Shown piece after piece: positions 51,779 through 63,785 of a stretch of 64,000 nucleotides of DNA. Below the pieces are notes generated by a model, which was given only the letters and a program-made list of their open reading frames with translations, searched no databases and was not told where the DNA came from. Positions within the stretch are counted from its first letter, which is position 1, and each line of letters begins with the position of its first letter. The position numbers and the translations under genes are program-made. The DNA comes from Notospermus geniculatus (taxonomy: Eukaryota; Nemertea; Pilidiophora; Heteronemertea; Lineidae): NCBI GenBank assembly GCA_002633025.1, contig NMRB01000222.1, positions 447,707 through 511,706 of the forward strand. The letters run 5' to 3'.

Positions 51779-52479
51779 AATCTACCATACTTTGCAAAAC
51801 TGCTAAAACTGTGAATAGTAAATTACCTGGGTTTAATATTTCCTGAAAACAATGTGTCTATACACTACATAGGCCTACAATACATGCAATACAATGTATG
51901 TTGTATGTACTAGGCTAGGTAGGCCACACACTACACTAGGTTGGCCTACAGCTAGCATGTAGGCCTACCAGTAGTACATGTACGTGTACAGTACACACTG
52001 GGAGGGGGGCCTACACAGATTACAGCACACATCATCATGCAGCCAATCGCGAAAATAGGTCTTGATATGGTCGTTTTACTCAATGCATTTTGCTCAACGT
52101 ACCTTTCGTGATTAGACAATCGATGTTTTAAACATTTCTACAGCCAAATGAGGAACAATTCGTTGCCGATAATGAGAGAAAAGGCCGACAAACACTGTGC
52201 ACTGTGTGCATGGTGTGTGTATGACATGTATGAACGGCAACACAAAGAAGAATGTGACGCTACAGGTCAAGGTCATCGTGGTTTGCGACCCAATTGTAAT
52301 CTCGATACCATTGACTAATTTTTGCAATGTTTCCAGTAAATCTTGCAAATTTATTCCACTATCGAAAGACAAACGGCATTAAGTGAAAAAATTAATTCTA
52401 ATTATCGTAGGTTTATTGTATAATTACTGGAATAGTTACTAAATGCAGTGACATATGTGGCAAAATTTTCGAGAGTATA

Positions 52480-52500
52480 CTTGCCGTTTCCCGCCATTTT
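52480..52500 (+). promoter_or_regulatory. E2F-like and YY1-like overlapping sites upstream of the five-exon gene
   Basis: TTTCCCGCC (52487-52495) fits E2F and CCGCCATTTT beside it fits YY1. They lie about 150 bases before the ATG at 52644, in a stretch without TATA, as for housekeeping or cell-cycle promoters. Function is inferred only. Confidence 0.35.
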
Positions 52501-52643
52501 CAAGCGTTCCTTTGTCCCGTCTTTGTGTTAGTTCATACCCGGTAGTCACATTGTGCACGACCACACGACGTCCGAAAGTCTCATTGTACTCTTTGCTATT
52601 GTCATTTTAATCTGATATTTTGCCATCATATTATCATCTGGTC

Positions 52644-55600
52644 ATGGCAGGAAATGGCGTAGAGTTGAATGATCAATATGTCGTTCTGCTTGAACGGAAT
52701 TTGGAGGAGAGCCGGCGGCTACGTGAGGAGAATAGTCGGATCTTGCAAACGCTGCAGGAGGAGCGTGCAGAAAATCGTGAGTTAAGGAACATGTTGACAC
52801 AACAAAACCAGGCAACAACCCCAAGTCCAAATCGTCGAAAACGAGCTTCGGTGGAAGTTCCCACACCTTGCAAAGTAAGTAGGGTACCGGTAATAGCATG
52901 ATAGGCCTAGGACCTACTAGCCTAGGCCTAGGCCTCAGGCCCAGGGCCTATTAAAATCTCAAATTAGGCCTAGGCCTACCCTAGGCCTGCGCAACATCAT
53001 CATCATGATCATATCGTGATCATTCATCTGCTGTTCATTATCATTCATGCATAGGCCTATAGGGGCCTAGGCGGCCTAGGCTAGGCCTCGCCTATGCAGC
53101 TAGCTATGGCTAGGTATGCTAGGTAGGGGGCCTATATTCATGCTATGAAGTAGGCCTAGGCCTACATACATGTAGCATTGCCATTGCATAGGGCTAGGCC
53201 TAGGTAGGGGGCCTAGCCTAGGCCTAGGCTTAGGCTAGTCCCTTCTTCTTGGGCTTCTGGGCCCCGGGCCCCCCACTTTAATTTTAGAGGGTACCGGTAC
53301 ACATAAAAAGGCCTAGGCCTACATGTATGCTTGTTCCTGAGTTTGAAAAGGACCCCCTTATAGAAGGATAAGGGAAATTTAAATTTCCACCCCTTTCTGC
53401 GGGCTTTTTTTCGTCCAATTAGCTAGACCACCTAAATGGTTCTAAGGAACCCAGATATTTTCCCTACCGGTAGTGTTTTTCGGGAATTTTGTCCAAAACA
53501 GTGCCGAAAATGACCCCTTTCTTTTTGCTGGGAAAATTGGAACGAGCATGCGGTATGGTTGACCCCTGAGCGGGGGGCTTGGGCTAGGCCTACGGACCTG
53601 CAATTTTTGGTTCGCTATGGAGCCGCTTGGAGCGCTAGCTGCGGCCATATGGACCCCTATTTTCACACCAGTTTTCCAAGCCATTTGCATGACGTAATCA
53701 AGCTTTACTTGACGTTTACGGCCTTATTTTGCGGTGTTTGAACGTCATATTGCGTCTGGTGATAGTCTATCCTTAGCTGTCGACCTGATTGGTTGGGCAG
53801 TACGAACAAACGTCAGGAAAGGTACAAATTTCGGCGATTTCTAAATCTATTTTTAGACATTTTCTTGGGGAGGTCAGACGGGGGTCTGGGCGGTAGCTAA
53901 AGTGGTGTTTAAAACCTTTGTAAACNTAGACCACCTAAATGGTTCTAAGGAACCCAGATATTTTCCCTACCGGTAGTGTTTTTCGGGAATTTTGTCCAAA
54001 ACAGTGCCGAAAATGACCCCTTTTTGCTGGGAAAATTGGAACGAGCATGCGGTATGGTTGACCCCTGAGCGGGCAGTGTTTCCGCCAGAGGGTACGCAGG
54101 GTACGCTGTGATTACCCTCAAAGGAGCAGAAAAGGGCCATTTTCTTTGATTTCATGGGGTTTTTTGCTGATTTTGAAGAACTGCATACCCTCAAAAATAT
54201 TTCTGGCAGAAACCCTGGCGGGGGGCTTGGGCTAGGCCTACGGACCTGCAATTTTTATTACAACGGTCGATTAAATTCTTGTAATGTAGGGCCTAGCCTA
54301 CCGGTAACACTATACTAGACTACTCTACTGTGGTCGCGGAATTAGGCCCATGCCGGATTGGCTTCATATCCGGCCCATTTTGCTATTATCATATTACATG
54401 GGCATGATGTTGGTTTCATGTTTTCAATCATGAATGAATCCACGGAGACATCCCTTCCCGGGATTTGTATTCGGGCATTCCTTTCATTTATTTAAGGCAA
54501 ATCCTGAGGTTATAATGTATTGTAGGCCTACATGTAGGCCTATAAAACCGCCCCCAATCCAGCATAACTCCGCGACCGCATTATATTTTTATTGCACAGT
54601 CTAACGTTGAATGCTGCCATTGAAATTGAATGGTATTAAAATAATGAATAAACGCGACCATGTGTATTTCCAAGGAAATAATACCGGTGTACATAATAGA
54701 TCAATCCTATTATAAAAAATATGACCCCCAACTTGACAAAATTTACCCTGCAATTTAATATTTCATACCGGTACCCCAGTTTGGGTCGAAAATGCAAGAT
54801 TTGGTGGAGAAGACTTAAAAGTACCATTATTTTTTTGTGCATCAATTCTATTTTGGATATTGTTTTACATTGCATTGTTACAGGGTTGGTACAGGTCATT
54901 ATATGGGCAAGCAAAAAAATTTAGTTTCGTCCAAGTGGTTCTGAGAATGAAGAGCATGCTTGGAAACTGTTGTTTACAATTACAGATCTACCGCTGGGTG
55001 GCGCTGTGATACGTGGCACGGCGTGAAATTCAAACTGGTTAAAAATAAAATAAATTTTGCACGGCGCTGAAAATTGGCGTGGGCGGAGTCTGACGATAAA
55101 CTAAAGATTTTTTGCTTGCCCTATAAATCCTGGAAAGTTTTGGAAATTTGGACTTGTTGTTTCCAGACTGGGTTGTCTTGGAATTTTGAGACGATTTTCA
55201 AAGGGATCATGGAAATCTGCATGCATTGCAAGTGTTGAAAAACTGTGTATTTTATTGGGGTTTGACTAACACCACACAGATGTCGCCAATAGGAGCTGTC
55301 AGCGAGTTGACCACTAGGTGTCACTAGGGCCTAATTCAATGCATCTTGCGGACCCAGTCATTATCGATCGAGCAGCGATCATAATAGATTTCCTGTACAT
55401 TTGGTCCGCTAAGACTGTGCTGCCATCTGGTAGCAATATGCGCGGCTGACTGCTCCTATTCCGATGTCCGCAGTGTTCGGCCATGTCCGCATATTTTTGG
55501 GGCCAGTTGCTACATGTACATGTAAGTCTTGAATAAACCCTCTTCCCAAGCTGTCTTTCACTAGTTTCACTAGTTACGTTTTGTCTGATTTAAATCCCAT

Positions 55601-58600
55601 TCATTAGCTAGGCCCTACATGATTATGACAGATTTGCCAACCTGGTGTCGGCATGGTTTAAGTTCAGTTAAAATTCCAATCATTGTAGATCTAAGCCAGT
55701 GTTGTCCACACAATAATGGGAAACTCTGACATACGGCAACACTGGTCGATGTCACACTTGGGCAATGGCTTGAATGGAAGATGCGTGAAATTTGAATGTC
55801 AAGTAAAGGTGCTGTCCTGCATCAAAATTCCCGAAAAACAGCCATGGAAATCTGGAAAATATCCCTTGGAAAAATGTGGAAAAGCCATGCAAATTTTAGT
55901 CTCAGGGCTGTACGAACCGTGATTCATCGTCGTGTCGGCCCACTGTCGTTGTACAGTGATATGCATGCGTACCGGTGTACTGTAACAGCAAAGAATGTTC
56001 CCCTGTAAAAAGTGTCCGCTTCTGTTGTTCAATGACGGATTAAGGTGCATGGCTGCAGAATAGAAACCAACCACCAGAGATTAGAATGTACTGATCTTTT
56101 GTTCCTGGGACAGTTTCTTCCTGTGGACATTCTTTCCTTTCAGTTTTACACCTACATGTACATGTAGGTACAAGATAGGAATTACTTCCGCCAGTACCGG
56201 TAGAGCATTAATAATAGGGCCGTTTAGACGACAAGCCAAAAAACCACATTCAGATTCAATCCGATTGGATCCGATCGACCTCATCGGGTCTTATTTGCAT
56301 TTAGACGAGATTTGAATGTGGTCGAATGTGGTCCAATCCAGACCAAAATCCACATTGGACCGCATTGGGTAGCGTTTACACGCAAGGGTTTTCAACCACA
56401 ATCGGATTCGATCGGATCGTATGTGGATTTTTGCATGTCGTCTAAACGGCCCTATTATTGTACAGAAAATAGAACATAGCCTTAAACCTACATTGTAACA
56501 TGTATACCCATTATATTTTTTCCAGAGAAAGACAAGAGATCTGTATAATGAACTGTTGAAGAAAGATGACTTCGAGGGATTCAAGTTTGATGAAAGGCAA
56601 GTAGGCTGCACAAATCTGGTGTTGGGTCATACAATGTACCTTCCAATCCTGGAAGAATACATGGGAAAGGCGACTCAAAGTATGTCAACTATGACTCCGC
56701 AACTTAACTGAAGTCAAAATTGACATCGTCCCGTGATAATATACTCCAGTAAAAGCACTGCACATTTGGCGTTTAGAATCTCCAAACATATTAACAAATT
56801 GGTGAATTACAATGCAGAGTCGAGTTAATCGCATCTGTGTGATAAAGCTTAGCAAACCATGTAACAAGGGCGCTGCTTGCTAAATGCTGGATTGTCTCTG
56901 ACATTGGGTATGAATAAAATAAAAACGAGCAATTGCTTTTACTTCAGATTCACTTGTATGTTGGTGTCTAAACGCGGAGTTGCATTTTGCTGGATCATCT
57001 CGCATACTGGATTGTCTCATCTCTTTCATCCTTATAACTTTCTACTTGGTGAAGGTGCAGCCCATTCTTTAATTTACTTGCCTGCACACTAATTTAATAA
57101 TGCATGATCTGCCATTACCGTTCTCCTCCCAAAAAGTGATGTGTACATGTAGAAGTTGGCCATGTCCCATGACTGAGAAATACAAACACTCACATGCTAG
57201 ATGTCCAAACGAATGCAACGCAGAGCCCAGTTAATTGCGTCTGTGATAAAACTCGGCAAACTGTGTAAGCGCGCTGTGTGCTAAAAACAGTGTATTATTT
57301 TCTTTGGGATTTATCATTTAGTGGGATTNCATCCCATACTGACCACGGTCGGTCAGACAGCAGGAATTCCAACCGGAGTAATATCCGATATTACCAGAAT
57401 ATATTTCTGATATTACTCTGGTCACTCAAATAGCCAGAATTCCAACCGGAGTAATATCCCATATTACTGTGGTCGATCAGCGGGACAGCACTCCGACCAG
57501 GGTGATATCTAATATTACCGGGGTCGATTCGCCTGACCGCACACCAGCCCGTGCTAATTATAGCCTGCTGGTGGAGGTGTGAACAAAGCCTCTTGAGGCG
57601 TATTTTTAGAGTATTTGTATTGGGGATTTTGACTCCGTTCGGTAATCGTAAATACAGTACACAGACCAAGGTCAAATATTGAATTACAACGCTGAATCCC
57701 ACTAAATGATAAATCCCAAAGAAAATAATACACTGTTTAAACGCGGAGTTGCATTTTGCTGGATCATCTTGCATATGTAGGTTTGTGGTCTTTTTGGTCC
57801 ATGAAATATGGTTTCTTCGGGCACAATGTACAACACCAACATCCAAGGTAGATGGGGACAGGAATACTAATGTTTAGCTGCCCTAGAAAATTTGCAAAAT
57901 GAGAAGCAAAATTACATGGTACATGTACATGTATGTTTTGTTCTTGCTCAGATGTGCCAATTCGTACATGTGCACCTTGTAAAAAATAGCATGCCATATA
58001 ACGGTTGAATTTTGCATCTTTGATAACTCTGAAAACCGTGAGCGTGCTGTGGTGCTAAACGTGTGGGGTTGCATCTGCTGTGGTCTCAGTCGTCCTTACT
58101 TTCGTGAAGATCAGCCCCTTCTTCATCTTTCCTGCACACTAAATGCATGATCTGCCATGTACCGTGATTCTCATGCCAAGCAGTGATATGTGTAGAAAAT
58201 ACATGCAGCTAGATGTCCCATGACTGAGTTAAACACAAACACTTGCATGCTAGATGGCCAAACAAATGCAACGCAGAGCCCAGTTAATTGCGTCTGTGAT
58301 AAAACTCGGCAAACCGTGTAAGCGCGCTGCGTGCTAAACACGGAGTTGCATTTTGCTGGATCATCTCGCATACTGATAGTGTCGTGCTCTACATGTAGGC
58401 CTATTTTGTCCATGCTTCAGGCACAACACCAATCATCATGTATAAAGATGGGAGTATTTAGATGCCATCTTACTGCAAAATGAGAAGTAAAATTGCAATG
58501 TACATTTTGTTCTTTTCAAGATGTGCTGTGGTACACTGAAGCTCTGCCTGTCGTGCATCGTTCCAGTTGACATTCGCTTATTGTTTTCAGGTTTGGGTCT

Positions 58601-60460
58601 GCCCATAACAAGGCAGTAACGGACAGAATATGCAAGGCTGTCAAAGATGTGTGTCATGAAGCGTACAGTTCCTTATTCATTGAAGGTATGCTATAAAGTT
58701 AAATGCGAAGTGACCTCTGTCCACAGTTTTCAGGATTCATAGAATTGTACATTGCCCTTTCCTTTCGGTGGAATATAGTACCGGTAAGCAACATTTTCTG
58801 GTATTGTACTGTACATGTAGGCCTTTTTGGCTTATTTTTCAAACACTGTCTATTGTAGAGGCCATCCGAGTCTACTTCAAGTCACTGAAGGACAGCACAA
58901 AGAGACGGGAGCAGGGCACAGCGAATGCTCATAAAATACGATGCCGTAGGCAAATCAGACTAAGAGAGGTATGCAATTGAAATGATCTTGAAAGCATGTC
59001 ACAGGCCATGTTGGACACAACTCATATTTAATGTCCACATTAATTCTGACTGATTTTTTTTCTACAAAAAATTGTGTTTTAGATTTCGGTTCAAATGCCT
59101 ATAACCTCTGCAAGTTGAGCAAGCTTTTTACAAAGCCATTCAAACCAATGTGAAAACTGACCACAGGCCCGTGAACCACTGATTCACCCAGGGTCATTTG
59201 CCCAACCATTCAACTGTTGATTCCATGTCATGTCCCTTGGTTTGCGATATACTGAGTGTACCATTATGGCATGCTGTAATGCTTGCAATATGAACAGGAA
59301 ATACATTTGATCAACAACATTCCAACCTGAGGTGATTCATGTGAAGTGTGCATTTTCTGCTCCTGGATCATTTTCGGTGACATCACTGGTTCCCAGGCCC
59401 GTGGCCAGTTTCACATCAGTTGATTGAATGGGTTTGTAAAAGCATGCTCAACTTGCACAGGAAGGGCATGTGAACCAAAAATCTAAAATACTATTTTTTG
59501 TAGAAAATAATTCGAATAGTCAACAGATATCACACAAACTTGTTGGCATTTTATGTGACACAGACCCATGTGAAATTCTGCGGTGAAATAATGACTATTC
59601 CTCGTCTTTCCAGGTCTCTCAAATCTGGCATTGTCTCCCTAATTAGTAACTTTAGAGCAATGCAACTGTTTTTGTGTCATTGTTAATCATTCAGTATAAA
59701 GCATCATCTGTGCAAGTTTCAAGCAAATCGAAACAGTAGTTTCAGAGTTATGCCGAACTTGTAACAACCCTTCATTTCTGCCCAGCCCCTTTATGTCCAC
59801 ACTACACATGTAAATCAACCAATCGCAAATAAGGACTTTCGGACGGAAGTGAGTTTGCGGATTGTCGACAGAATGTCGATTTATGGTCTCCTCTTTCCAT
59901 GCATGTGAGACACTAAGAACAGCTAGAGGCAGAAGGGTGGCTGCTTAATGTTATAAACATGACTCAGAGTCAATTTCATTTCAGAGATGTGCAATGAGGA
60001 ACTTAAGAAAGGATCAGTCTTTTACAAAAATATGTACAGTATGGACATTGCTCTAACATGATCTCAAAGTGATTCTTTTTCTAATGCTTGTCATTCTTTT
60101 CAGAAATGTGAGAATCTTAGAAAGGGGGCCGCATACGCCAAAGACTGGACCGAAGAGGCCAAGAAGCAGGCCCAGGAGATTTTGAGGCCCGAGCTGATGA
60201 GCTCAGAAGAGAGCGCCATGGAAATGGATGAAGATGGCAATGAGGAAACCTTCTTCAAGGTCAAGAAACTTCCATGGGAGAGAAAGAAGATGCGCGAATT
60301 GAAAAAAAAGTTGAAGAAATCTTATCGAAAATCCCTATCTGAAAGGCAAAAGAGACTGCTAGTTACAAGAAAAAGAGTCGATGAAGAGTCCACTCGTCCC
60401 GTGCCAGAAAATGCCCCTGCATGGGCAGTACGCCTCCCTGCTGCACCGGATCAGGAATAA
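52644..60460 (+). CDS. Five-exon cellular gene, 287-aa nuclear-type protein of unknown function
   Basis: Proposed exons are 52644-52874, 56526-56596, 58591-58685, 58859-58968 and 60104-60460. They sum to 864 bases, and every junction keeps phase (0, 2, 1, 0). Introns 1, 3 and 4 are GT-AG; intron 2 uses a GC donor (GAAAG|GCAAGT) with a normal AG acceptor. The first 50 residues form a coiled coil (NLEESRRLREENSRILQTLQ). A basic RRKRA patch follows, then a small helical domain in exons 2-4 (FGSAHNKAVTDRICKAVKDV), an Arg/Lys-rich region (HKIRCRRQIRLRE), an acidic MSSEESAMEMDED stretch and a Lys-rich C-terminus with PAWAVR. It resembles uncharacterised vertebrate and invertebrate proteins in style (possibly C14orf93-like), but I cannot assign it. 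The intact frame argues for a living gene. Confidence 0.75.
52900..53330. repeat. AGGCCT/CCTAGG-rich palindromic low-complexity intron sequence
   Basis: TAGGCCTA and CCTAGGCC words make up a large share of these bases. The same words, with TACATGTAGGCC, are scattered through 50.4-54.6 kb and 63.6 kb but absent from the virus-like block. Confidence 0.8.
53424..54252. repeat. Near-identical segments either side of an N (probable two haplotypes)
   Basis: 53424-53612 recurs at 53927-54252 after the N at 53926. Both run from AGACCACCTAAATGGTTCTA through TGACCCCTGAGCGGG to GGACCTGCAATTTTT. The second copy has an extra segment of about 146 bases (54074-54219) starting CAGTGTTTCCGCCAGAGGG and ending with its rough complement CTGGCAGAAACCCTGG, and lacks four bases of a T tract. 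This pattern suits two alleles joined in tandem, one with a MITE insertion. Confidence 0.75.
55270..55470. repeat. Diverged copy of the 60.5-61.8 kb repeat family
   Basis: AGGAGCTGTCAG.GA.TTGACCA, CCTAATTCAATGCAT, TTGGTCCGCT and GTGCTGCCATCT...GCAATATGCG match the start of the repeats at 60470-60620, across about 5 kb of the same gene's introns. Confidence 0.7.
56217..56452. mobile_element. 236-bp MITE with GGGCCGTTTAGACGACA ends
   Basis: The terminal 17 bases are perfectly inverted at the other end. The flanks read AATAATA on the left and TATTATT on the right. The interior contains further inverted GGATCCGATCGA/ATCGGATCG words. It lies just before exon 2 of the five-exon gene. Confidence 0.8.
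56700..58450. repeat. Repeated intron segments, about 1 kb apart
   Basis: 57170-57285 matches 58205-58335 closely (AATGCAACGCAGAGCCCAGT, TGCGTCTGTGATAAAACTCG). 56735-56890 carries a more diverged, partly similar version. GGAGTTGCATTTTGCTGGAT also recurs at about 56978, 57746 and 58341. It reflects local duplication in intron 2; there is no gene. Confidence 0.75.
57286..57737. mobile_element. DNA element with 43-44-base perfect inverted ends and TAAA target duplication
   Basis: AACAGTGTATTATTTTCTTT starts 57286, and the exact complement ends 57737; identity holds over the whole 43 bases up to the N at 57329. TAAA flanks both sides (57282-57285 and 57738-57741), and a related copy without the element at about 58333 has a single TAAA. 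The N hides part of the left interior. The inside shows CCAACCGGAGTAATATCC-type repeats and no gene. Confidence 0.85.
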
Positions 60461-60680
60461 TGGACATAATAGGACCTGTCAGTGAATTGACCAATAGGCG
60501 TGACTACAGCCCAATTCAGTGCATGTAGCGTACTCATTCGTTCTATGTTCAGTTGGTTCTCCTTTGTATTGGTCCGCTATAACTGTGATGCCATCTTTTG
60601 GCAATACGTGCGGGTGATTTCTCCTAGTGATACATGTACCATAGGCATACATTGATGTATTGGTCTGCTGTAACTGTATC

Positions 60681-61221
60681 GGCGGTTAAACCCGCATTTT
60701 TAAGATTTTTAAGACGTTGAGACACTTTTCTAAGACATATAGTTCAAAAATAAGACGTTGGGTGGCGCCTTTTCAAAGACGTAGTTCCAAATTAAGACAT
60801 TTGGTTGCGCTTTTTAAAGACATCGCAATTCAAAGACAAGTCGTTCATTCTTTTCAAAGACGTTTTCAAATTAAGACGTTGGGTGGCGCCTCATTACAGC
60901 CTCAGTCTCGCGCAAGTTCATCTAATCAAGCATGCAAGATTTTATTGAATTGCGCGAGACTGAAGATGTAATGAGGCGCCACCCAACGTCTTAATTTGAA
61001 AACGTCTTTGAAAAGTATGAATGTCTTGTCTTTGAATTGCGATGTCTTTAAAAAGCGCCACCCAACATCTTAATTTGGAACTACGTCTTTGAAAAGTATG
61101 ACAGTCTTTGTCTTAAAACTGCAAGGTCTTTGAAAGGTGCCACAAGACGTCTTATTTTTGAACAATATGTCTTTGAAAAGTGTTGTTTTGCCAACGTCTT
61201 TAAAATGCGGGTTAAACCGCC
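60681..61221. mobile_element. 541-bp foldback element with internal AAGACGTTGGGTGGCGC repeats
   Basis: The ends GGCGGTT(A/T)AACCCGCAT are inverted. The two arms of about 250 bases carry repeated AAAGACG and AAGACGTTGGGTGGCGCC words and meet at a loop near 60915-60945. TAACTGT occurs just outside each end, a possible target duplication. Confidence 0.85.
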
Positions 61222-61355
61222 CATATAACTGTGGTGCCATCTTTTGGCAAAATGTGCGGGTGATTTCTCCTAATATCACAGGGATACCTTGATGTATTGG
61301 TCCGCTGTAACTGTGATGCCATCTTTTGGCAAAATGCGCCGGTGATTTCTCCTAA

Positions 61356-61588
61356 GGGACCATCTCAAAATTGGTTGATGCCGCAAAAGGGAGGGGGAGG
61401 GGGTCAAGGATTTTGATGTGGCCGGTTAGTCTTTTGGCCTTGTTTGGCATCACCCATATACTTTTTTCAGAGGTTTTGATGCCAATTAACCTCTGAAGTA
61501 AAGTCTCTCAAAGGGGGGGGGAGGGGGTCAAGAGAGAGACTAACCAAGGTTAGTCTTTTGCGGCATCAACCAATTTTGAGATGGTCCC
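61356..61588. mobile_element. 233-bp PIF/Harbinger-like MITE with TAA target duplication
   Basis: The 34 bases beginning GGGACCATCTCAAAATTGG are perfectly inverted at the right end. TAA lies on both sides (61353-61355 and 61589-61591). A three-base TWA duplication with GGG-starting ends is the pattern of Harbinger-type elements. The interior has two G-rich AGGGGGAGGGGGTCAAG tracts. Confidence 0.85.
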
Positions 61589-61799
61589 TAATATCATAGG
61601 GATACCTTGATGTATTGGTCCGCTGTAACTGTGATGCCATCTTTTGGCAAAATGTGCGGGTGATTTCTCCTAATATCACAGGCATACCTTGATGTATTGG
61701 TCCGCTATAACTGTGATGCGGGTGATTTCTCCTAGTGATACCATAGGCATACCTTGATAGGGGTGAGCTTTCTAAGGATTTTGGACATTGTTTCATCTA

Positions 61800-62500
61800 T
61801 TTCGGTTGAGTGGTACGTTGCTGAGAGAATTTGAGATTATTCAAAACATACTTTGAGAATTTCCAGTTTTGCTGAAAAGTTTGATAATCTCGAATATCAA
61901 AGCAACCACTTGACATGTTGTGATGAAATAATGCCGAAAATCTGTAGAAAGTTCCCCTCTATCAAATCCCCGATAAAAATCCCAAAGAGTTACATATCAT
62001 TTACATTTTTTAAATTTTTAATGTATTTTTTTCTGATTGATGTATTACATTACGATATATCAAAAAATTTTATGCAGAAATATGATCGAGATATACTCTC
62101 ATGTGGAACAAATCGTGGCACATTTGAAATGTTCAATGTATCGAATAATAATGAACTGGAAGGCCTCCATGCAATTGGCCTGCGTGTGTTAAAGCCACAC
62201 TCTATTGATTTCAGAAAGTGCTTACGTGTACTACTGTAAAACGTACTGTCTGCATTTTTTTTGTAAATTGTGAAAAAGGTTGTATGTATCAGGCAAGCAT
62301 TTTATGGACGTTCACAAGCCTAAGTACCCCGGTATATCCATGACGTCATGTGTTTTACTTTTGGAAACATGGTAAAGGTGATCTTCATGTTTAATAAAAA
62401 GTAATTGTCTTCAAGAATAAAATCAAATTTTGTTTTCTTCTTGATAAAGTCTCACTGTTCAAACAGACTGCTCTCTCTCTCTGTCTGCCAACAAGAGGAT
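61800..62500. other. Spacer without supported gene
   Basis: A 128-codon plus-strand frame at 61853-62239 has no recognisable features and AT-rich codon use, so I do not call it. Nothing else is seen. Confidence 0.3.
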
Positions 62501-62519
62501 TCAATTCAAGCGATACAGG

Positions 62520-62932
62520 GCTAACTTCGGCAGGAAATAATTTTCAGGCAAACCTAGGATTCCTTTCAGGAGACCAGTAAATAATGCTGAAAGGGCAATT
62601 ATTGATAAATTTAAAGATTTCTTTAAGTAGTGCTGAAAGGCCACAAGTAGGTGGAAAGGGGGCTTAAATTTCGAATGAAAGCCACTTTAAGTGTGCTTTA
62701 AGCAACTCTGAAATATGATGTATTTTACGCTAACTGTGTATAGGTAGTGTAAATACACCTTTAATATGCCTTTAAATGAGGTGTAAAGGTGACGGAAAGG
62801 AACCAGCCATTAAGCGTCTTTAAGCTGTAGTTTAAAGTCACCTTTACATCATGTGTAAAGACGCTGAAAGGTAAGCTTTCAGCTGCCATTCAGATGCCAT
62901 TACGTTTACTGAAATACGTTGTTTTCGCCCTG
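62520..62932. repeat. Second region of CTGAAAGG / TTTAAAG short-period repeats
   Basis: GCTGAAAGG, GTGTAAAGGTG, CTTTAAG and related words recur irregularly up to the N at 62933. It resembles 31890-32090. Confidence 0.5.
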
Positions 62933-63084
62933 NATATTTATGCACTATCCCTTTGCACTCTAGTAGGCAGGGTACAGTTCCTAAGATAGATCCCTGCCTA
63001 TTGAACTCCCTTCTTCTGCTTACTTCAGCCTATCATCACCAGCACTGTTTATTGTACCTTTCCACCCATATAAATGTACACATT

Positions 63085-63136
63085 TATGCGGTTTCAATAA
63101 ACTTCATTTGAATTTGAATTTGAATTTGAATTTGCG
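63085..63136 (+). repeat. AATAAA followed by (TTTGAA)n, probable 3' end of a non-LTR retroelement
   Basis: CAATAAACTTCA is followed by about five tandem TTTGAA units. A polyadenylation-like word plus a terminal hexamer microsatellite is the usual tail of CR1/RTE-like elements. No coding remnant lies upstream within reach. Confidence 0.5.
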
Positions 63137-63175
63137 TGCAAATGCACTGAAATGATAGTGTGAACACTAGGCGCT

Positions 63176-63297
63176 AGGTGGCAGCAGCTGACGGTGCTTT
63201 TAAGGCCACTCTCCACGCAAGAACACAAATCGGCCGGGAACACATGCCTGTGCTGCTGGAGACTGAATTTGGGCCTCACCGTCAGCTGCTGCCACCT
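63176..63297. repeat. Perfect 21-base inverted repeat
   Basis: AGGTGGCAGCAGCTGACGGT(G) at 63176-63196 is exactly complementary to 63277-63297, with an 80-base spacer. Confidence 0.9.
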
Positions 63298-63785
63298 ATC
63301 GTCACCAGTGATAGCACCGACAAAAGCACAGTACGCATGCTCCCGAGTATCAATGGCTGCCGCTACGATAATCTACTTTTTCCTTGTTTTATGTTTTTAA
63401 GTAATCAAATAGCACCAATCTTGGTCTCTCGATTTTCACTTTAAACCCTTCTAAGGTAAATACACATATTTAACTTCTAAGTAATCATAGTTGATGATAA
63501 TTTAAGCACTTAGGGCACGTAAATTGCGGTCAATTTCTCACTTCGACCATGCGACCCTGTCTAGTGTCTGTCGCGACGCGATGTCCCTGCGCTGCGCTGA
63601 TGAACAAACATCCAATGCACGCCTCTCCTACACTACACCATAGGCCCACAGTCATGACAGTAGGCCTACACTACACTCTATAGTGTACTAGGCCTACTAG
63701 CGCAGTGCCTGCCGTGCAGGCCATAGGCTATGTTTATTCATGGGATGTATTTTGTATAATTATATTGACATTATTGTTATTTCAG

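Larger units (their letters stand above)
60560..61760. repeat. Tandem repeat, units of about 85-90 bases, interrupted by two insertions
   Basis: TGATGTATTGGTCCGCTGTA followed by CTGTGATGCCATCTTTTGGC and GGGTGATTTCTCCTA recurs around 60575, 60655, 61230, 61292, 61610 and 61695. A foldback element (60681-61221) and a MITE (61356-61588) sit inside the array. Confidence 0.85.

Noticed and set aside
61853-62239. 128-codon open frame
   Set aside because: AT-rich low-information sequence without recognisable motifs or exon borders.
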